Assembly: GCA_013399305.1 (NCBI GenBank)
Contig: VXAI01000190.1
Coordinates: forward strand, 1 to 64,000
Origin: Rostratula benghalensis
Lineage: Eukaryota > Chordata > Aves > Charadriiformes > Rostratulidae
DNA length: 64,000 nt
Direction of reading: 5' to 3'
Below, piece after piece: positions 26,917 through 38,493 of the stretch. The notes below the pieces were generated by a model. It made no database searches, had not been told where the DNA came from, and saw only the letters and a program-made list of their open reading frames with translations. The translations under genes were made by a program, and so were the position numbers. Each line of letters starts with the position of its first letter. Within the stretch, counting starts at the first letter, position 1.

Positions 26917-29464
26917 CATTCATTTGAAAATGATTAATTAGGTTTTCATGTGACAGCAAAAGTCTAGTGTGGTCTATAAGGTGCTACTGTCTCTCTAAAC
27001 TTTCTAGTGATGAGATGATTAAAAGCCGTGCCTGATGTGAAAGAGTTAAAGAATGTATGCTACTACTACCTGGAAAAGGTAAATATAAGAGAATGATGTA
27101 CACATGGATGATCTAAAGGATGGCAGAGAAAAGTGAAATCAAAACCATAGATCAAATAGGATCTATGGGGAGCAAAAGCATTTTTGAAAAGCGTGATAAA
27201 AGCTGTCCTTCCTCCCCAGCTTTAGGTTTAATTCAGTATATCTGCTATTGGTGGATAGAAAGGTAGTGGGTAATTAAGTCTATGAGATCAGGGAGATATA
27301 TACCGTCAGGGATAGCATTATTATGTGACACATTCACTTCCCAGATACAGCTTGATAAATGAACACGAATAATACTGCTTGTGCCCAGTACTTCTCAGAT
27401 GTCTTAGCTAAATTTCTTTTTTTTTTTTTATCAAATAGTCACCAAATCAGTCAAAAGAAATGATGGTATTTGTGCTGTAAGTTTGGAAAGCAATGAGGGA
27501 ATTGCAGAAGATTGATGATACAAAATAATATTGGAAAAACATAATCACTGGCAAGTTTAAATGAAGGAGCAAAAAAGACTGAAGTTCAGATTTTGGAAGA
27601 GCAAACCTGAATAAATAACAAGCTTGTGAAACCAGCTGGATGAAGGCACTTAAATACTGCAGCATATAAAGCATTCAGAATTTCTCCAGATCAAAGGTGG
27701 AAAACTTGTCTGGAATAAGGGGAGAAAAAATGTTTGAAATTGTGAAAACCAGTACCAGCTGTAATGCCTCAACAGTTATGTGAAAAGTAAGCAAAGGAAT
27801 TTTAGAGACTAGAGCAAGACAGGAGTCATTTTCAAGAAAACCTATCATCAAAGAAGTAAAATAAAAACTTTTGAAGAGTGTTAGACTAAGTTCCAAAAGT
27901 TATTTAGCAAAAAAAAAAAAAGGAAAAAATTAGAAATAAATAATAAAGTACTTTAAAGTTAAGGTGGAGGATGGAACCAACCTTAGCATAGTCTTTAAAC
28001 TTGAGCACTCGGAAGAATACAAAGATATTTAGCAGAACATCTTTTCTGCAGCTAATTCTGAGAAAATTGGCCATTGCTCAGTCCTAACAAGATTATCACT
28101 ACCTCTCTCCCAGCCAACAGTCCTTGAAGCAGAACCTCCATGCAGCTTCCCGTGACATTTTACAATTTCCCTTTATTCCCATATGTCTTCTGTAGTTTGA
28201 AATTGAGCTAAGCTGCTTAGGATGCTCTAATTAACTGTGTACCTCATTATCTTAGCCTTTACTCACCTGAACTTTCTGCTCTGGATTTACAGTCCACAAA
28301 GTCCACTTGTAATGTGCCAAGTTTTGATCTGATGGGAAACCACTGGCTTGTATAAAATATATGTACCACTAACTGCCTGGTTTTTAACTGCTTGGTATCA
28401 TGATACAGAAAATGACACATTCAAAGACAAGTACTAGCATATCTTTCTGGTAAAAGCCCATCAATTCTGACCTTATCATTGCAGTTACATGAAAATGCAG
28501 TGCATATTATTATAGTGTTAAAAAACCCCAGAGTTTCATTGTGAAAATTCCCTATATAATCCTTGGATAAATACAAATTAAGAAAAGGAAAAAAGGCAGG
28601 TGTGTGGGGAAAAAAGAATTTTTTCTGGTGTCACCTAGGCATGATTAGATGTAGTTCACATGTCCCTTTGTTGTTTCTCTTTTATGAATGTTTTTTTGTC
28701 AGTGTTGCCTATTTTGCATGTTATGAATAAATGCATTCATCTGAATTTTGCACTTCACTTAATGCAAATTAAGCATAAATTGAAGTAAATAGGTAACAGC
28801 AGGGCATTCCTTACCTAAGGCTGTAGGAGTGAGACAAAATTCAAGCATGGTCCACCTCTCCAACACATTCTTGACTGTAGTCAGTGGATAACAGGGTGGG
28901 TGGGTTTACTCAAGAATCCCAGAAGTCTGAGGAAATGTGTCATAACTCCATAAACCTACTACAATTTATTACCTAAGCTTCGCTTGTCTGTGTGGCTGGC
29001 CCTGAAGTTGACAGGAGAATAACTGCACTGGTAAGTCATCTAGGCAGGCATGAAAAAGACATCCCTTTGCTGCAAGCTGCATTCATCTCTTATATTGCTT
29101 TATTTTAAAATACTGTTTCATTTCAATACACACAACTTGCTGGCCAAAATAGCAACCTCTTGCTCTGAGGTGCTGCCTGCTTCTACCCAGAGCTACTGCT
29201 TCTCTGAGGGTACCTTTTAATTGCTGCCTAATCCCTCTGTTCTATCAGCTGCAGCTGCTAATTTTTATTAGTTCTCTTCATCCTTTTACTCCAAACCTTT
29301 GCTACTAAAATTACTGAATAGCTAATGGAATCATTCAACTAACATTTATTGATTGATTGGAAGTAGACAGAAAAGGATGATTTAATCCAAGGATAATCAC
29401 ACAGATGCATAAAAAAATAGGTGGTCTAATGATTTCTCCCACTGTCTTCCAAAATATATAGGCA

Positions 29465-29502
29465 TATATATGTAGATATATAGATAGATATAGATGTAGA
29501 TA
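29465..29502. repeat. Degenerate (TAGA/TA)n microsatellite
   Basis: TATATATGTAGATATATAG followed by ATAGATA-type units. An imperfect GATA-family tetranucleotide repeat. Confidence 0.8.
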
Positions 29503-31150
29503 CAGTTATTTATTTGCTCCTCTCTTGCAGTTCCTCTCCTGTTTTGGAGCAACATGATACGAGTGGTGAAAACAGTGTAGTAGCACAGACACACAGGGGC
29601 TTGTAGTAGCAGTTCAGGGTCTGGAGTAGCAGGCAAGGCTGGCAGAAACAGAGGGAGGCTTTATTTTCCTTCCCACCAGCATTACTAGGACAGTGCGGTG
29701 ACACTCCTCCAGGGCATGTCACAGAGCACTGGGAAAGGTGAGTTCTTGTTGGTCAGCAGCATAGGTTGCACAATCTCTTTTGTGGAGTGAATGGAGAAGT
29801 TGATGCAGATTACATGACTTTGACTTTTTATATATATNTAAATAAAAATTACTTCTTTGAGTGGCTAACCTCCAGATTTTAAAACTAGAGGGGAACAGCT
29901 AGAATGTGCTGTGTTCTTGCATCCAGTACATACTTTTTATATATATTTTTTTTTTTTTTCACATAATCAATTTCTTTGGAAGAAAGTTGGAATTATGCAT
30001 GAAGATTAGGATTTACTATGCAGTCACTTAGCACTGGAAGTGGATTATGGAAGTGGTTGGATAAAACATGTATGTACCTATTTCAGTTGAGATGAGAGGT
30101 TAATTCCTCATGCATGACTGAAATCATTCTCTCAGGATCCTCCTTTTGTGTTCCCTGGGACATCAAAATTGTCCCTTCTTTGTACATCTGAGTTAGGGTC
30201 TGTGTAGGGGTATACTAAAATCCACTTTGCTTGTCTTTGAAAGTTGTCGGGAAATATTAGAAACAGAGGTCTCTCCTCCAAATTAATTTCTATATGCAGC
30301 AAGAACTTTCTGGTAGTAGTGGAAGTCTTCAAAAAAGCCAGGATGTGAAGAATTTTGTTTTTATCTATTCGTCCTTATCCATATAACTGCTATTATTCAA
30401 GTTAATATTTCAAGATAAAGCTGTATTTTTTCTGAGGATGTCCAGGTCTGAAGTTACAATGTCACTCACAGTTGTGTTAACCAAGTTGTTTGCAATAGGA
30501 GCCCCCTCTCCCATCCTATTTCCAGCTAAGAGCTGGTTTAAATTGAGCTTCTGTTTGTGAAGTATTGTGCTGTGGCATCATCATGTACTTTCCATGGCTT
30601 GTTTAAGAATGCGAGTGATGATTAATTGAGGAAATAATAAGCTGTTTGATGACAAAGCTAAAATAACTTCATAAACTTTTAGTTTACTCAGAAAGCTAAT
30701 GAAGATTACTGAAGGATGGCATGACAATTGGCCATGACACCCATAAATCCAGTCACTTAAGTAAATGGCAACTAATAACTAACTCTATCCTTATTTTTAT
30801 ACTGTGCTTGTTGTAAACAAGTGTATTTATTTTGCCAGGCTCTTGAATTGTATGTTTGTAATTAAAATACTTGTCAACATCTCTTTTTTTTTTTGCTTTC
30901 CTCTCCATCATATTCATTACCAAGAAGCATGTCTACCTTTGAAGTGAGTCAATTTTTGAAATTACTTCTTTAATGAATTATGCTTTTTATTCCTCGAGTG
31001 TGTTTTGTGATATGATATTGTGTTATTTCATTGCTGGAGGAGAAATTTGTAGAGAAACGTGGAAAGCATTGGATATACCACGTGTGTATAAATATTTTCA
31101 AACACTATTTAAGATGCCTATATTGTGGGGAAAAAAAAATGTATGCTTTA

Positions 31151-31215
31151 TAGAATCATGGAATCTTTCGGGTTGAGAAGAGACCCTTGGGATCATTGAG
31201 TCCAACCGACTTTCT
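31151..31215 (-). mobile_element. CR1 LINE, short 3'-end remnant
   Basis: TAGAATCATGGAATCTTTCGGGTTGAGAAGAGACCC-type sequence followed by GATCATTGAGTCCAACC is the reverse complement of a CR1 3' end. Only about 65 bp are recognisable. Confidence 0.85.
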
Positions 31216-31743
31216 ACCAACCATTTCTTTCTACATTTTTCCTTTCTTTGAAAACTTTCTCTGAAAACTATCTGGATAACTGAAATTTGGCTTAGTCTGG
31301 CCACTTTAACAACTGAGATTTTTACAAAAGTCATATACACAAAGGCAGACCCAGAGCACTGAGAATTTTCCAGGTGTCTTTTCAGCTTTTCAAAAGCTTT
31401 TTAGCTTTCAAAATGAGACATTTCTACCAGTCAATACTATTTTAGCTAGCATTTTCAAATGTTTTTTGGTTTTCCCCCCCCCCTTTTTTTTTTACGTTTG
31501 TATTTTATAGCATGACTCATAAATCTCCCTTCTCTAATCAATCAGCCTGTTTAAAGGGAAAAGTTCAGTTCAGAACGAATTAATATGTACACACAGGTCA
31601 GGGGACAAACAGCTCAGACAAGACAGACTTTCAAAGCAGCATAATTTCTGGTGGCTGGGGATCTGAATGCAGAATATAATTTTTGCCTTTTCTCCTTAAT
31701 CTCCTCTCTTTTCAAAATAGAAAATATCATCCTGGCTTTTTAG
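31216..31743. other. Non-coding sequence upstream of the candidate exon
   Basis: Contains a homopyrimidine block with C10 then T10 (31474-31493), a TGACTCAT AP-1-like octamer soon after 31510, and a pyrimidine-rich stretch (about 31681-31712). A second short run CTGGCTTTTTAG ends at 31743 and would serve as a splice acceptor. Confidence 0.5.
31464..31493. repeat. Homopolymer block ending in C10 T10
   Basis: T6 GG T4 C10 T10 on the plus strand. A pyrimidine tract prone to replication slippage and sequencing error. Confidence 0.9.
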
Positions 31744-31828
31744 GTGACAGCGTGAGGACAAACCAAATACCAACCTTCCACCCTGCACCCCCGTGCCAAA
31801 ATGTCAGACAGTACTGAACTTTACAGTG
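31744..31828 (+). CDS. Candidate 5' coding exon starting MSDSTELYS (unrecognised protein)
   Basis: A stretch bounded by a plausible splice acceptor (CTGGCTTTTTAG, ending 31743) and a consensus donor (GTAAGT at 31829-31834). It contains 57 bases of possible leader and an ATG at 31801 with A at -3. From the ATG, nine codons read M-S-D-S-T-E-L-Y-S and the donor falls after the first base of codon ten (phase 1). The leader is C/A-rich, unlike the AT-rich flanks. An acidic, Ser-rich N-terminus beginning MSD is common for cytosolic proteins, but I do not recognise the protein. No continuation exon was found downstream, so the rest of the gene would lie beyond the window. A chance match of ATG and splice-like signals is a real alternative. 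Transcript data or conservation would decide. Confidence 0.3.
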
Positions 31829-34035
31829 GTAAGTGCTTGACTTCCACAGTGAGTGGTTTTAAGTTGCCAGAAGTAAAGTTGTTCCTAAGAATGGCTGCTT
31901 TCACAAGAGTGGAGAAGATAATTTTTTTTTTTACTGAATATAAGTCTGAAGAGCTATGAACCCATTCCAGTATTTTTTTTTTTCTTTGCAACTCAGTGTT
32001 CCTGAGTGTAAGTGCACTTGCTCTAAATAGAGATCTTGACTTGGAGTCTATTTCTGGGTATATAACCTGGGTTAAAAGCAGATTCCATTAGATGTAACAC
32101 AGCCTTCACTTCAGATAAACATCTCCATGTGCTATCTCACACCTGCCACCCCCAGTTCTACTCATGTTAAGATAATTGCACTTCAGGAATCACCTTTCAT
32201 AGTAGCCATCCTGGTAATGCTGTAGAAAGATGTTATTTCACAAAAATGGTTTTCTTTCTCTGAAATGCAGCTGACAGGATACAATTCCAGCAGGGAAATT
32301 ATTCTTTGGCTGGACTAACCCCAATTGGAAAAGCAATTAAATGGAGTGGTTATGTCTGGTTAAGTGGCTGAGTCTTGGGTATGTGTATAAGGCTGGGATG
32401 CATTCATTTTTTTAACCTTCTTTGGTTCAAAGCAGGTTATTTCATGGAGAGATTGTGAAAAGATAAAGTCCAATATTCGTGACAAATGTGTGTCAGAAAT
32501 CCTTAAATTAAACACATCTCATCCTCTTATTCAGCTAAGCATAATTTTGAAGTTCCTTTTAATAACTAATGTACTGCAATTTAGTGTCATTTGAAATCAA
32601 ATTGATGCAGCTTTTGATAAATGTTCATTATAAAATGGAGATAAAGATCTGTGCTGCAGCTGTGTTCTTGTAAAGTAGACAAGAATTGTCTCATTTATAA
32701 TAAATGTCTGTCTTTAGCTGTGTTTTGAAATATTAGTTTATAATAGTTTAATCTATTTCTTAAGGGGAAAAAAATTACGCTTGGAGCAATGATCAAAGGC
32801 AACCTGGTCAGAGAAAATGAAACATTATTTTAATCCTAATTTATACCCTTTTAAGTAAATACAAAGCCTTTCAGTGAGATAAAGTACCAAATGAAGTAAT
32901 AATGCTGGATCCGTCCCTGAATTTAAATATGGAATATTACTCTTTGAGATCAATCTTTAGCTATTTTTTTTTAATCTTTTGAAGAAACTCTCTAAAGAAG
33001 TTATTTCCTCTAATCTCCATGTAAAGATACTAAATTTTATGTGACATGTCACATAAACTGCAAAGACACAGAAAATTCTAAAATAAATACACATGGATAA
33101 TACTGGTTGAAATGCACATTGACTAGAGAGATAAAGTGACCAGAAGCTAAAAGCAAACTGTTAATGTTTCTGACCCAAAATAACCAAAATACAAAAAGAC
33201 AGACCGTTTTACAGTGCAAAAATTAAAGTTAGTTTTTTAAAAGTGTTTCTATGAATGTTAATGCAAAACAGGATATCTAATTTTGACAGCTAAAGATGTG
33301 GCAGCCTGCAAAACTTTGTAGCATCCAGTTCATGGCCCTTTTTAATTCTGTCTCTACTGGGACTTTTTTTCTCTTCTCCTCCCTAAACACCTCTATCCAG
33401 CTATTACCAGTTGATGAAGACATGCTACCCTTGCAAGATGTAGCCCCATAACAGAATGGGGAATTGTATGACTCAGAGCTCTAGAAAATTCATACTGATT
33501 TCATGCTCAGCCATAAACGGTTTTTTTTTTTTGTTTTGTTTTTGTTCTTGTTTTTTATTCTGCAACCACATTACCTTGAGGCTGGAAAAGAAGCTCAGAG
33601 TCCTGGCAGACAAAGTAATATAATATATTCACACACAAAATGAGGAAAGAAGATTTGCATTTCCAACTTCTTATCAACTCAGGCTGGTGGAACGGTATGT
33701 ATAACCATCTTATTTCACACACAGAAAAACAGATGCAGAAGTTGATATCAACCTTGGTTGAGAATAAGGCTTTTAACTCTGCAGGTGATTGACTTCGTTA
33801 TAACTACTAGTGTGAAAACCAGAAAAATAAGACTATTGTAAATCAAGAAAAGAACATGCCTCACAGTCTTCAGTTTGAATATAACATCTCTTAAGTATGT
33901 AGGCCTAAAAAATCTTGACTTTTTTTTCAATAATGTAAGTGAACTGTAAAATGATTGACTATAGTGTGCGGGCATCATGAATTCAGAAACAGCTCATGGG
34001 AAATCAATGAAAGTCTAGATTTGATTTGATGTTTT
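31829..34035. other. Non-coding sequence, possible intron
   Basis: No exon or repeat recognised apart from T-rich runs near 31921, 31972 and 33519-33560 and a 22-bp palindrome at 33036-33057. Confidence 0.55.
33036..33057. repeat. Perfect 22-bp palindrome
   Basis: The half TTTATGTGACA is followed directly by its reverse complement. The core holds two inverted TGACA pentamers, which resemble half-sites of TALE homeodomain proteins (MEIS/TGIF type). Binding is not shown by the sequence. Confidence 0.95.
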
Positions 34036-34080
34036 CACAGAATCAGAGAATATCAGGGACTGGAAAGGACCTTTTGATTT
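34036..34080 (-). mobile_element. CR1-like 3'-end remnant, very short
   Basis: CACAGAATCAGAGAATATCAGG followed by GACTGGAAAGGACCTTTT matches the pattern at the reverse complement of a CR1 3' end (terminal octamer, then TTGGAAGGGACC). Only about 40 bases are recognisable and they are diverged. Confidence 0.65.
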
Positions 34081-36020
34081 AACATCGAAGACCAAAAGAC
34101 ACACCAAGGATAAGAGCTTAATCCAGCAGAAAATAATGGCTGCTGTAGCCATGCTATAAATGTTTGATATGCCCTTGGAGCTATGCAGCCGAGGACTCCA
34201 CTACAGCTAAGGAGGAAGCAATCCTTGCTGTGGTTCTGTAGTCTCTAATGACTCACCTGGTGACAAGAACAGGGTCTGAGTTCCCAAAGCTGGTGACAAG
34301 AACAACAGTTCAAGGAATGAAGTGATTCCATCCTGGAAAGATCAATTTGATTACTGTTCCCTCTAGGAAGAGTGATCTCCACCACATGACAACAAAGATG
34401 GACTGGACTTCCGAATGGACTAATTCTTAAAGCACAAATTATGCCTGGCAGAAAATGAGACTTTTTATTGTACCACAGATCACTCTGGAGGAAAAACAAT
34501 TGCATGCCTTTCTCTATATAACTACAAAGTTTCTAGTATTTACCTGTGTAGGAATTTCAGAAGTATCCCTCAACCTCAATGCCAATAAAAATATGTGATA
34601 AAACATCTGTTGATGGATTGATTCTGAGTAGTTAATTTTGAGTTCCTAAACCGTAACATCTCCAAATAAACTGCTCTGAAAACTCGGTAAGTTTCTCAGG
34701 AAAAGCTGAATAGAACTTTGTGAAAATATTTACATGTAGTCTGAATTTCAGACAATTAGACAAAACAAAAAAACCCCACCAGGCAGTTCAGAATTGTTTA
34801 TTTTATTTTTGGACAGAGGTGAATGTGACCTGCAAAATCCAAACAGAATTCAGATTAAGAACAATTTTGCCATATGAAAAGGAGGGTTTATGGTTTAGTA
34901 GACATGGAAAGCATTCCAGTTCAAAACCTCCATTTTCCCCATCAGAAAAAGCTTTTGCTCTACTTATTTAATCCTATTGTTTCAAACTGATTGTTGTTTT
35001 GTATTAGTTTGGTTTATTTGTGTTACTACTGTGACTAGTGGAATAAAGCAAGCATTTTAACTGTTGCCTACCAGGTGAGATGTTCTATATTGAATTTATT
35101 TAACCTGCTCCACTACTGTCTTTCCCCTCTGAAACAGGATAGGGCTGTTGGTATAGTTTATGTCTTTTAACTTTTGTTGAAGAAGGAAGAACCAAAGTTT
35201 TAGCAGTTCTTCCTCTGCTCCCATGATTTGTGTTGGGTTTTTTTTTGTTTGTTTGTTTGCTTTTTTCTTTTTTTTTTTTTGTGAAAGAGCTGGGATTTCT
35301 TCACTGACTATTCCATATAAAGACACCTAAGTCTGTGAAGAGGTTATTCTTAAAGTTCTTTCAAAAGATATTTTTGTAGGGTCTCTTTTTCATTCCTCTC
35401 TTCGAGTAGACTTTGCTTTGCCTTGTCTATCAGGCAAATGAAATTCCCCTTGAATTTCTCAGAAGTTAGTACATTTTACTATTTTTTTTCAAACAGTTGC
35501 TAACTTTACTCTGGCTCTCATGTAACAGTTGGGGCTGAATGTAATTGTGTCAATTGGATGCCTACTGGGTATGAAACAGCTGCTGTGATTTCTAGTTATC
35601 AAACATGCAGGTACAAGTTATATGATTCCTGCCCAGCTATGCAGAAATAGCAGAAGACAATCAGTTGAAGAGTTATTTCTCCTGTGTCATCCAACAAGAT
35701 GTGCAAGGTGCTTTGCAGGTTGCTGGATGAGTGCAGGCTGCCCTCAGAGGAGTTCTGCGACAGAGAATCACTTCTTTTTATTGTTTTAACCTACCCTGTA
35801 ACCTCTCAGGAAACTCAGGACTGTTGACAAATCTATTTTAAAATGTAGCCAAGGATATACTTTCATGCATTAAGTCAAGAGCCAGTTCAATAGTACTGTG
35901 ATAACACAGATATAACAACAGATATCTACAAAAAATCCCATCAAGAATTTCAAAGCATTTTTGTTCTGCGGTCACCTCTTCAAAGACAAGGAGAAAAAAG
36001 GGGTAGGAATGTATACAAAA
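34081..36020. other. Non-coding sequence, nothing recognised
   Basis: No gene or transposon seen. A T-rich tract with GTTT units lies at 35228-35280. Confidence 0.6.
35228..35280. repeat. T-rich tract with (GTTT) units
   Basis: Long T runs separated by GTTT units and single C. Low-complexity sequence with no adjacent element body. Confidence 0.85.
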
Positions 36021-36806
36021 TCAGAATGACAGAATGTTGAAGCTGGAGGGGATCTCTGGATGTCATCTGCTCCAAAGGTCCTGTTCTGGAAGGTTCAACT
36101 AGAGCCAGTTGTTCTGTACCATGCCCTGATGTCTTTTGAATAACTCCGAGTAAGGGCACTCTTCAACATTTCCAGGCAATCTGTGACAGTGCTCGGTCAC
36201 CCACACAATGGAAAAGTATTTCATGGTGCTCAGATAGAACCTCCTGTGTTTCAGTTTGTGCCCATTGCCTCTGGCCCTGTCACTGGGCACCCCTGGAAAG
36301 AGTGAGGCTCCATCGTCCTTGCATCCTGCCTTCAGGTGCATGTTAATAAAATCCCCCGAGTCTTCTGTTCTCTAATGGTCCCAGCTCTCTCAGCCTTTCC
36401 TCATATTTTGGAGGAACATATTGAGCTTTCCTCAAGCTATACAGTCCCTTAATCATCCCTGTGGTCTTTTGTTGAGCTTTGTCTAGTATGTCCATGTCTC
36501 ATAATGAGGAGTCCAGAACTGGCCACAGTACTCCACGTGTTTCCCCACCATTTCTGAATAAAGGGGAAGGATCAGCTCCCTCCACCTTTGTCTAATGCTG
36601 TTGAGGATGTCATTTGCTGCCTTTGTAGCAAGAGCACATTCCTGGTTTGTGTCCAACCTAATATTCATCAGGACCCCCAGGGCCTTTTTCTGCCATGCTG
36701 CTTTCCAGATATGTGGTTCCCAGCATATATTGGTGCATGGAGTTGTTCTTCTCCAGGTGCACTTCCCCTTGCTGAACTTCATGAGATTCCTGTGAGCCCA
36801 TTTCTT
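36021..36806 (-). mobile_element. Old CR1 LINE, 3' segment (ORF2 C-terminal region)
   Basis: Minus-strand translation shows the CR1 ORF2 C-terminal region in order: WAHRNLMKFSKGKC (near 36800-36760), DTNQECALATKAAND, then LPLYS and HVEYCGQFW near 36500-36540, then GNGHKLKHRRF and WVTEHCHRLP (about 36270-36170). The 3' end lies at about 36021 with CAGAATGACAGAATG. Frames are broken by shifts and stops. This is the 3' part of an element whose 5' part continues at 37238, beyond a younger CR1 that interrupts it. It can no longer be mobile. Confidence 0.93.
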
Positions 36807-37237
36807 CACAGAATCTTCATGTTTGGAAGGGATCTTTGAGATCATTGAGTCCAACAATACCCATGCACAAAAACCAACCAAACAAAAACACACCACCAAA
36901 AAAAACCCCCACAAAACAAATCACCCAAGCCAACAATCTTGGGCACAAGAGCATGCCTTGAAGTGTCACACCTACACCTTCCTTAAATATCTCCAGGGTT
37001 GGTGACACAACCACCTCCTTGGGCAGGGTGTTCCAGTGCCTGACGACTCTTTCAGTCATTCTTCCTAATACCTAATCCAAACCTCCCCTGCCACAACTTC
37101 AGACCATTTCCTCTGGTCCTGTCATTATTCCCTTGGGAGAAGAGGCCAACGCCCACCTCTCTACACCTTCCTTTCAGGTAGCTGTAGAGGGCAATGAGGT
37201 CTCCCCTTCAGCCTTCTCTTCTCCAAACTAAACCAAA
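36807..37237 (-). mobile_element. Younger CR1 LINE nested inside the old CR1
   Basis: A complete CR1 3' end begins at 36807 (CACAGAATCTTC...), giving a second set of CR1 3' features inside the ORF2 of the older element. It holds the TTGGAAGGGATC block, an A/C-only expansion (36866-36920), the GGGCAGGGTGTTCCAGTGCCT block and the TCTCCCCTTCAGCCTTCTCTT block. It is 5'-truncated at about 37237. Both outer joins fall in the same codon neighbourhood of the older ORF2 (R-L-K / K-W-A), which makes the insertion point almost exact. The flanks share only CTT (36804-36806 and 37238-37240), consistent with CR1 making little or no target-site duplication. Confidence 0.92.
36866..36920. repeat. 55-bp A/C-only tract inside the nested CR1
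   Basis: Every base is A or C on the plus strand (A runs with CC, ACC and CACA units). Related CR1 copies have ordinary mixed sequence here, so it appears to be a local expansion after insertion, or a subfamily trait. Confidence 0.85.
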
Positions 37238-37880
37238 CTTTAGCCTGCCAAAGTTCCTCTGGATGGCAGCATGTCTCTCTGGTGTATTAGCCATTCCTTT
37301 CAGTTTGGTGTCATCTGCACACCAGCTGAGTGTGCTCTCTGGGGTATACTGCTAATTACTGGCCTCCAACTGGACTTTATGCTGCCGATTGTACACTCTG
37401 GGCTTAGCCATTTGTTCAGTTTTCAGTTCACCTCACTGTCTGCTCATCCAGCCTGTACATCAAGAGCTTGTCTTTGAGGGTCTTACAGAAGACAGTGTCA
37501 AAGGCCTTACTGAAGTCTGGGTAGACAACACACAGTGTTCTCCTCTCCTCCACCAGACCAATCACAATGCAGCGGGAGTTTATTAAGTTGTTCAAGCAAT
37601 TTGGACTGCTGCTAATGTTTTTCTCATCATCAGTGTGCCTGGAAATTTTTTCCAGGATTAGCTGCTCATCACCTTCCCAGGGATTGAGGTGAGGCCTCCT
37701 GTTCTGTACTTGTCTGAGTGCTCCTTCTTGCACTTCTTGAAGACGGAGGTGACATTTGCTTTCCTCTAGTCTTTGGGAACTTCTCTGAGTAGCCATTATT
37801 GATCAAAGATTATTGAGGGTGGCCGACATCTGCCAGTTCCCTCAGCACTTGTGGGTGCATCCCATCAGGGCTTGGGCCAA
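37238..37880 (-). mobile_element. Old CR1 LINE, 5' segment with reverse-transcriptase core
   Basis: Continuation of the element at 36021-36806. Reading the minus strand from 37880 downward gives PDGMHPQVLRELADV, then EQLILEKISRH, then VVYPDFSKAFDTV (the YxDFSKAFD motif of non-LTR reverse transcriptases, here with P for L), then YRLDEQTVRW, and a degenerate remnant of the FADDTKL catalytic block (CADDTKLKG). HAAIQRN then ends at the nested insertion. Several stops and frameshifts interrupt it. The 5' boundary near 37880 is set by loss of similarity, so it may be off by tens of bases. Confidence 0.93.
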
Positions 37881-38455
37881 GATAAGTTGAGCATTATTTA
37901 CTTTGTTCTATGCTATATGCTAAGGGACTTGATATCTGATCTAGTTCCCACTGAAACGAGATAAGACTGCTGACTCCTACTGGTTTTTGGCTTAATGCAT
38001 TTGTGAGAGTCCAAATCATGGCACGAAATAAGCACTTAAGCAAACAAAGGCTGTAAAATGTTCTGTGAAACTGGTAAGAAACAGATAGGAAAAAATAAGG
38101 TATAATCGCATTCCCCTACTTTTGACTTATACACTGATCTAATCAAACAGGTGCAACATGGGTATAGACTGAATGTATTAGTCAGAAACAAGTTGAGACT
38201 TGAGTTAAATTTTCTCAGGTCAGTAAAGCTTTTTTGAGAGCAAAGTGTCTTAGAAATGACAATAAGCCTTGGCTACCTAATCCCAGGTGATTTTAAACCG
38301 CCTTAATTTTGACAGCTACTGAAGGACCACTATTTTTCCTGTGTTGAAAATAATATGATTATGGGGGAAATGAAAAGAAAGCTTATCCTGACTTCACTGA
38401 GAGTGAGAGGCCAGTGATACTGTGTGTATTAAACCTGCTGCACATTGAGGGTGAG

Positions 38456-38493
38456 GGGTGAGGGTACAAGGGTCTTGCCTTGTACCCTCGCCC
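38456..38493. repeat. Inverted repeat, 15-bp arms, 8-nt loop
   Basis: Arm 38456-38470 (GGGTGAGGGTACAAG) pairs with 38479-38493 across the loop GGTCTTGC. There is one T-G pair and the inner 11 bp pair perfectly. The arms are GC-rich relative to the surroundings. Confidence 0.92.

Larger units (their letters stand above)
25624..31150. other. Non-coding AT-rich sequence
   Basis: No gene seen. Contains (GTTT)5 at 26897-26916, T and A runs at 27417-27429 and 27909-27921, a GATA-like stretch at 29465-29502, a single N at 29838 inside a TA-rich run, and a T run near 29946-29959. No transposon body recognised. Confidence 0.6.
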
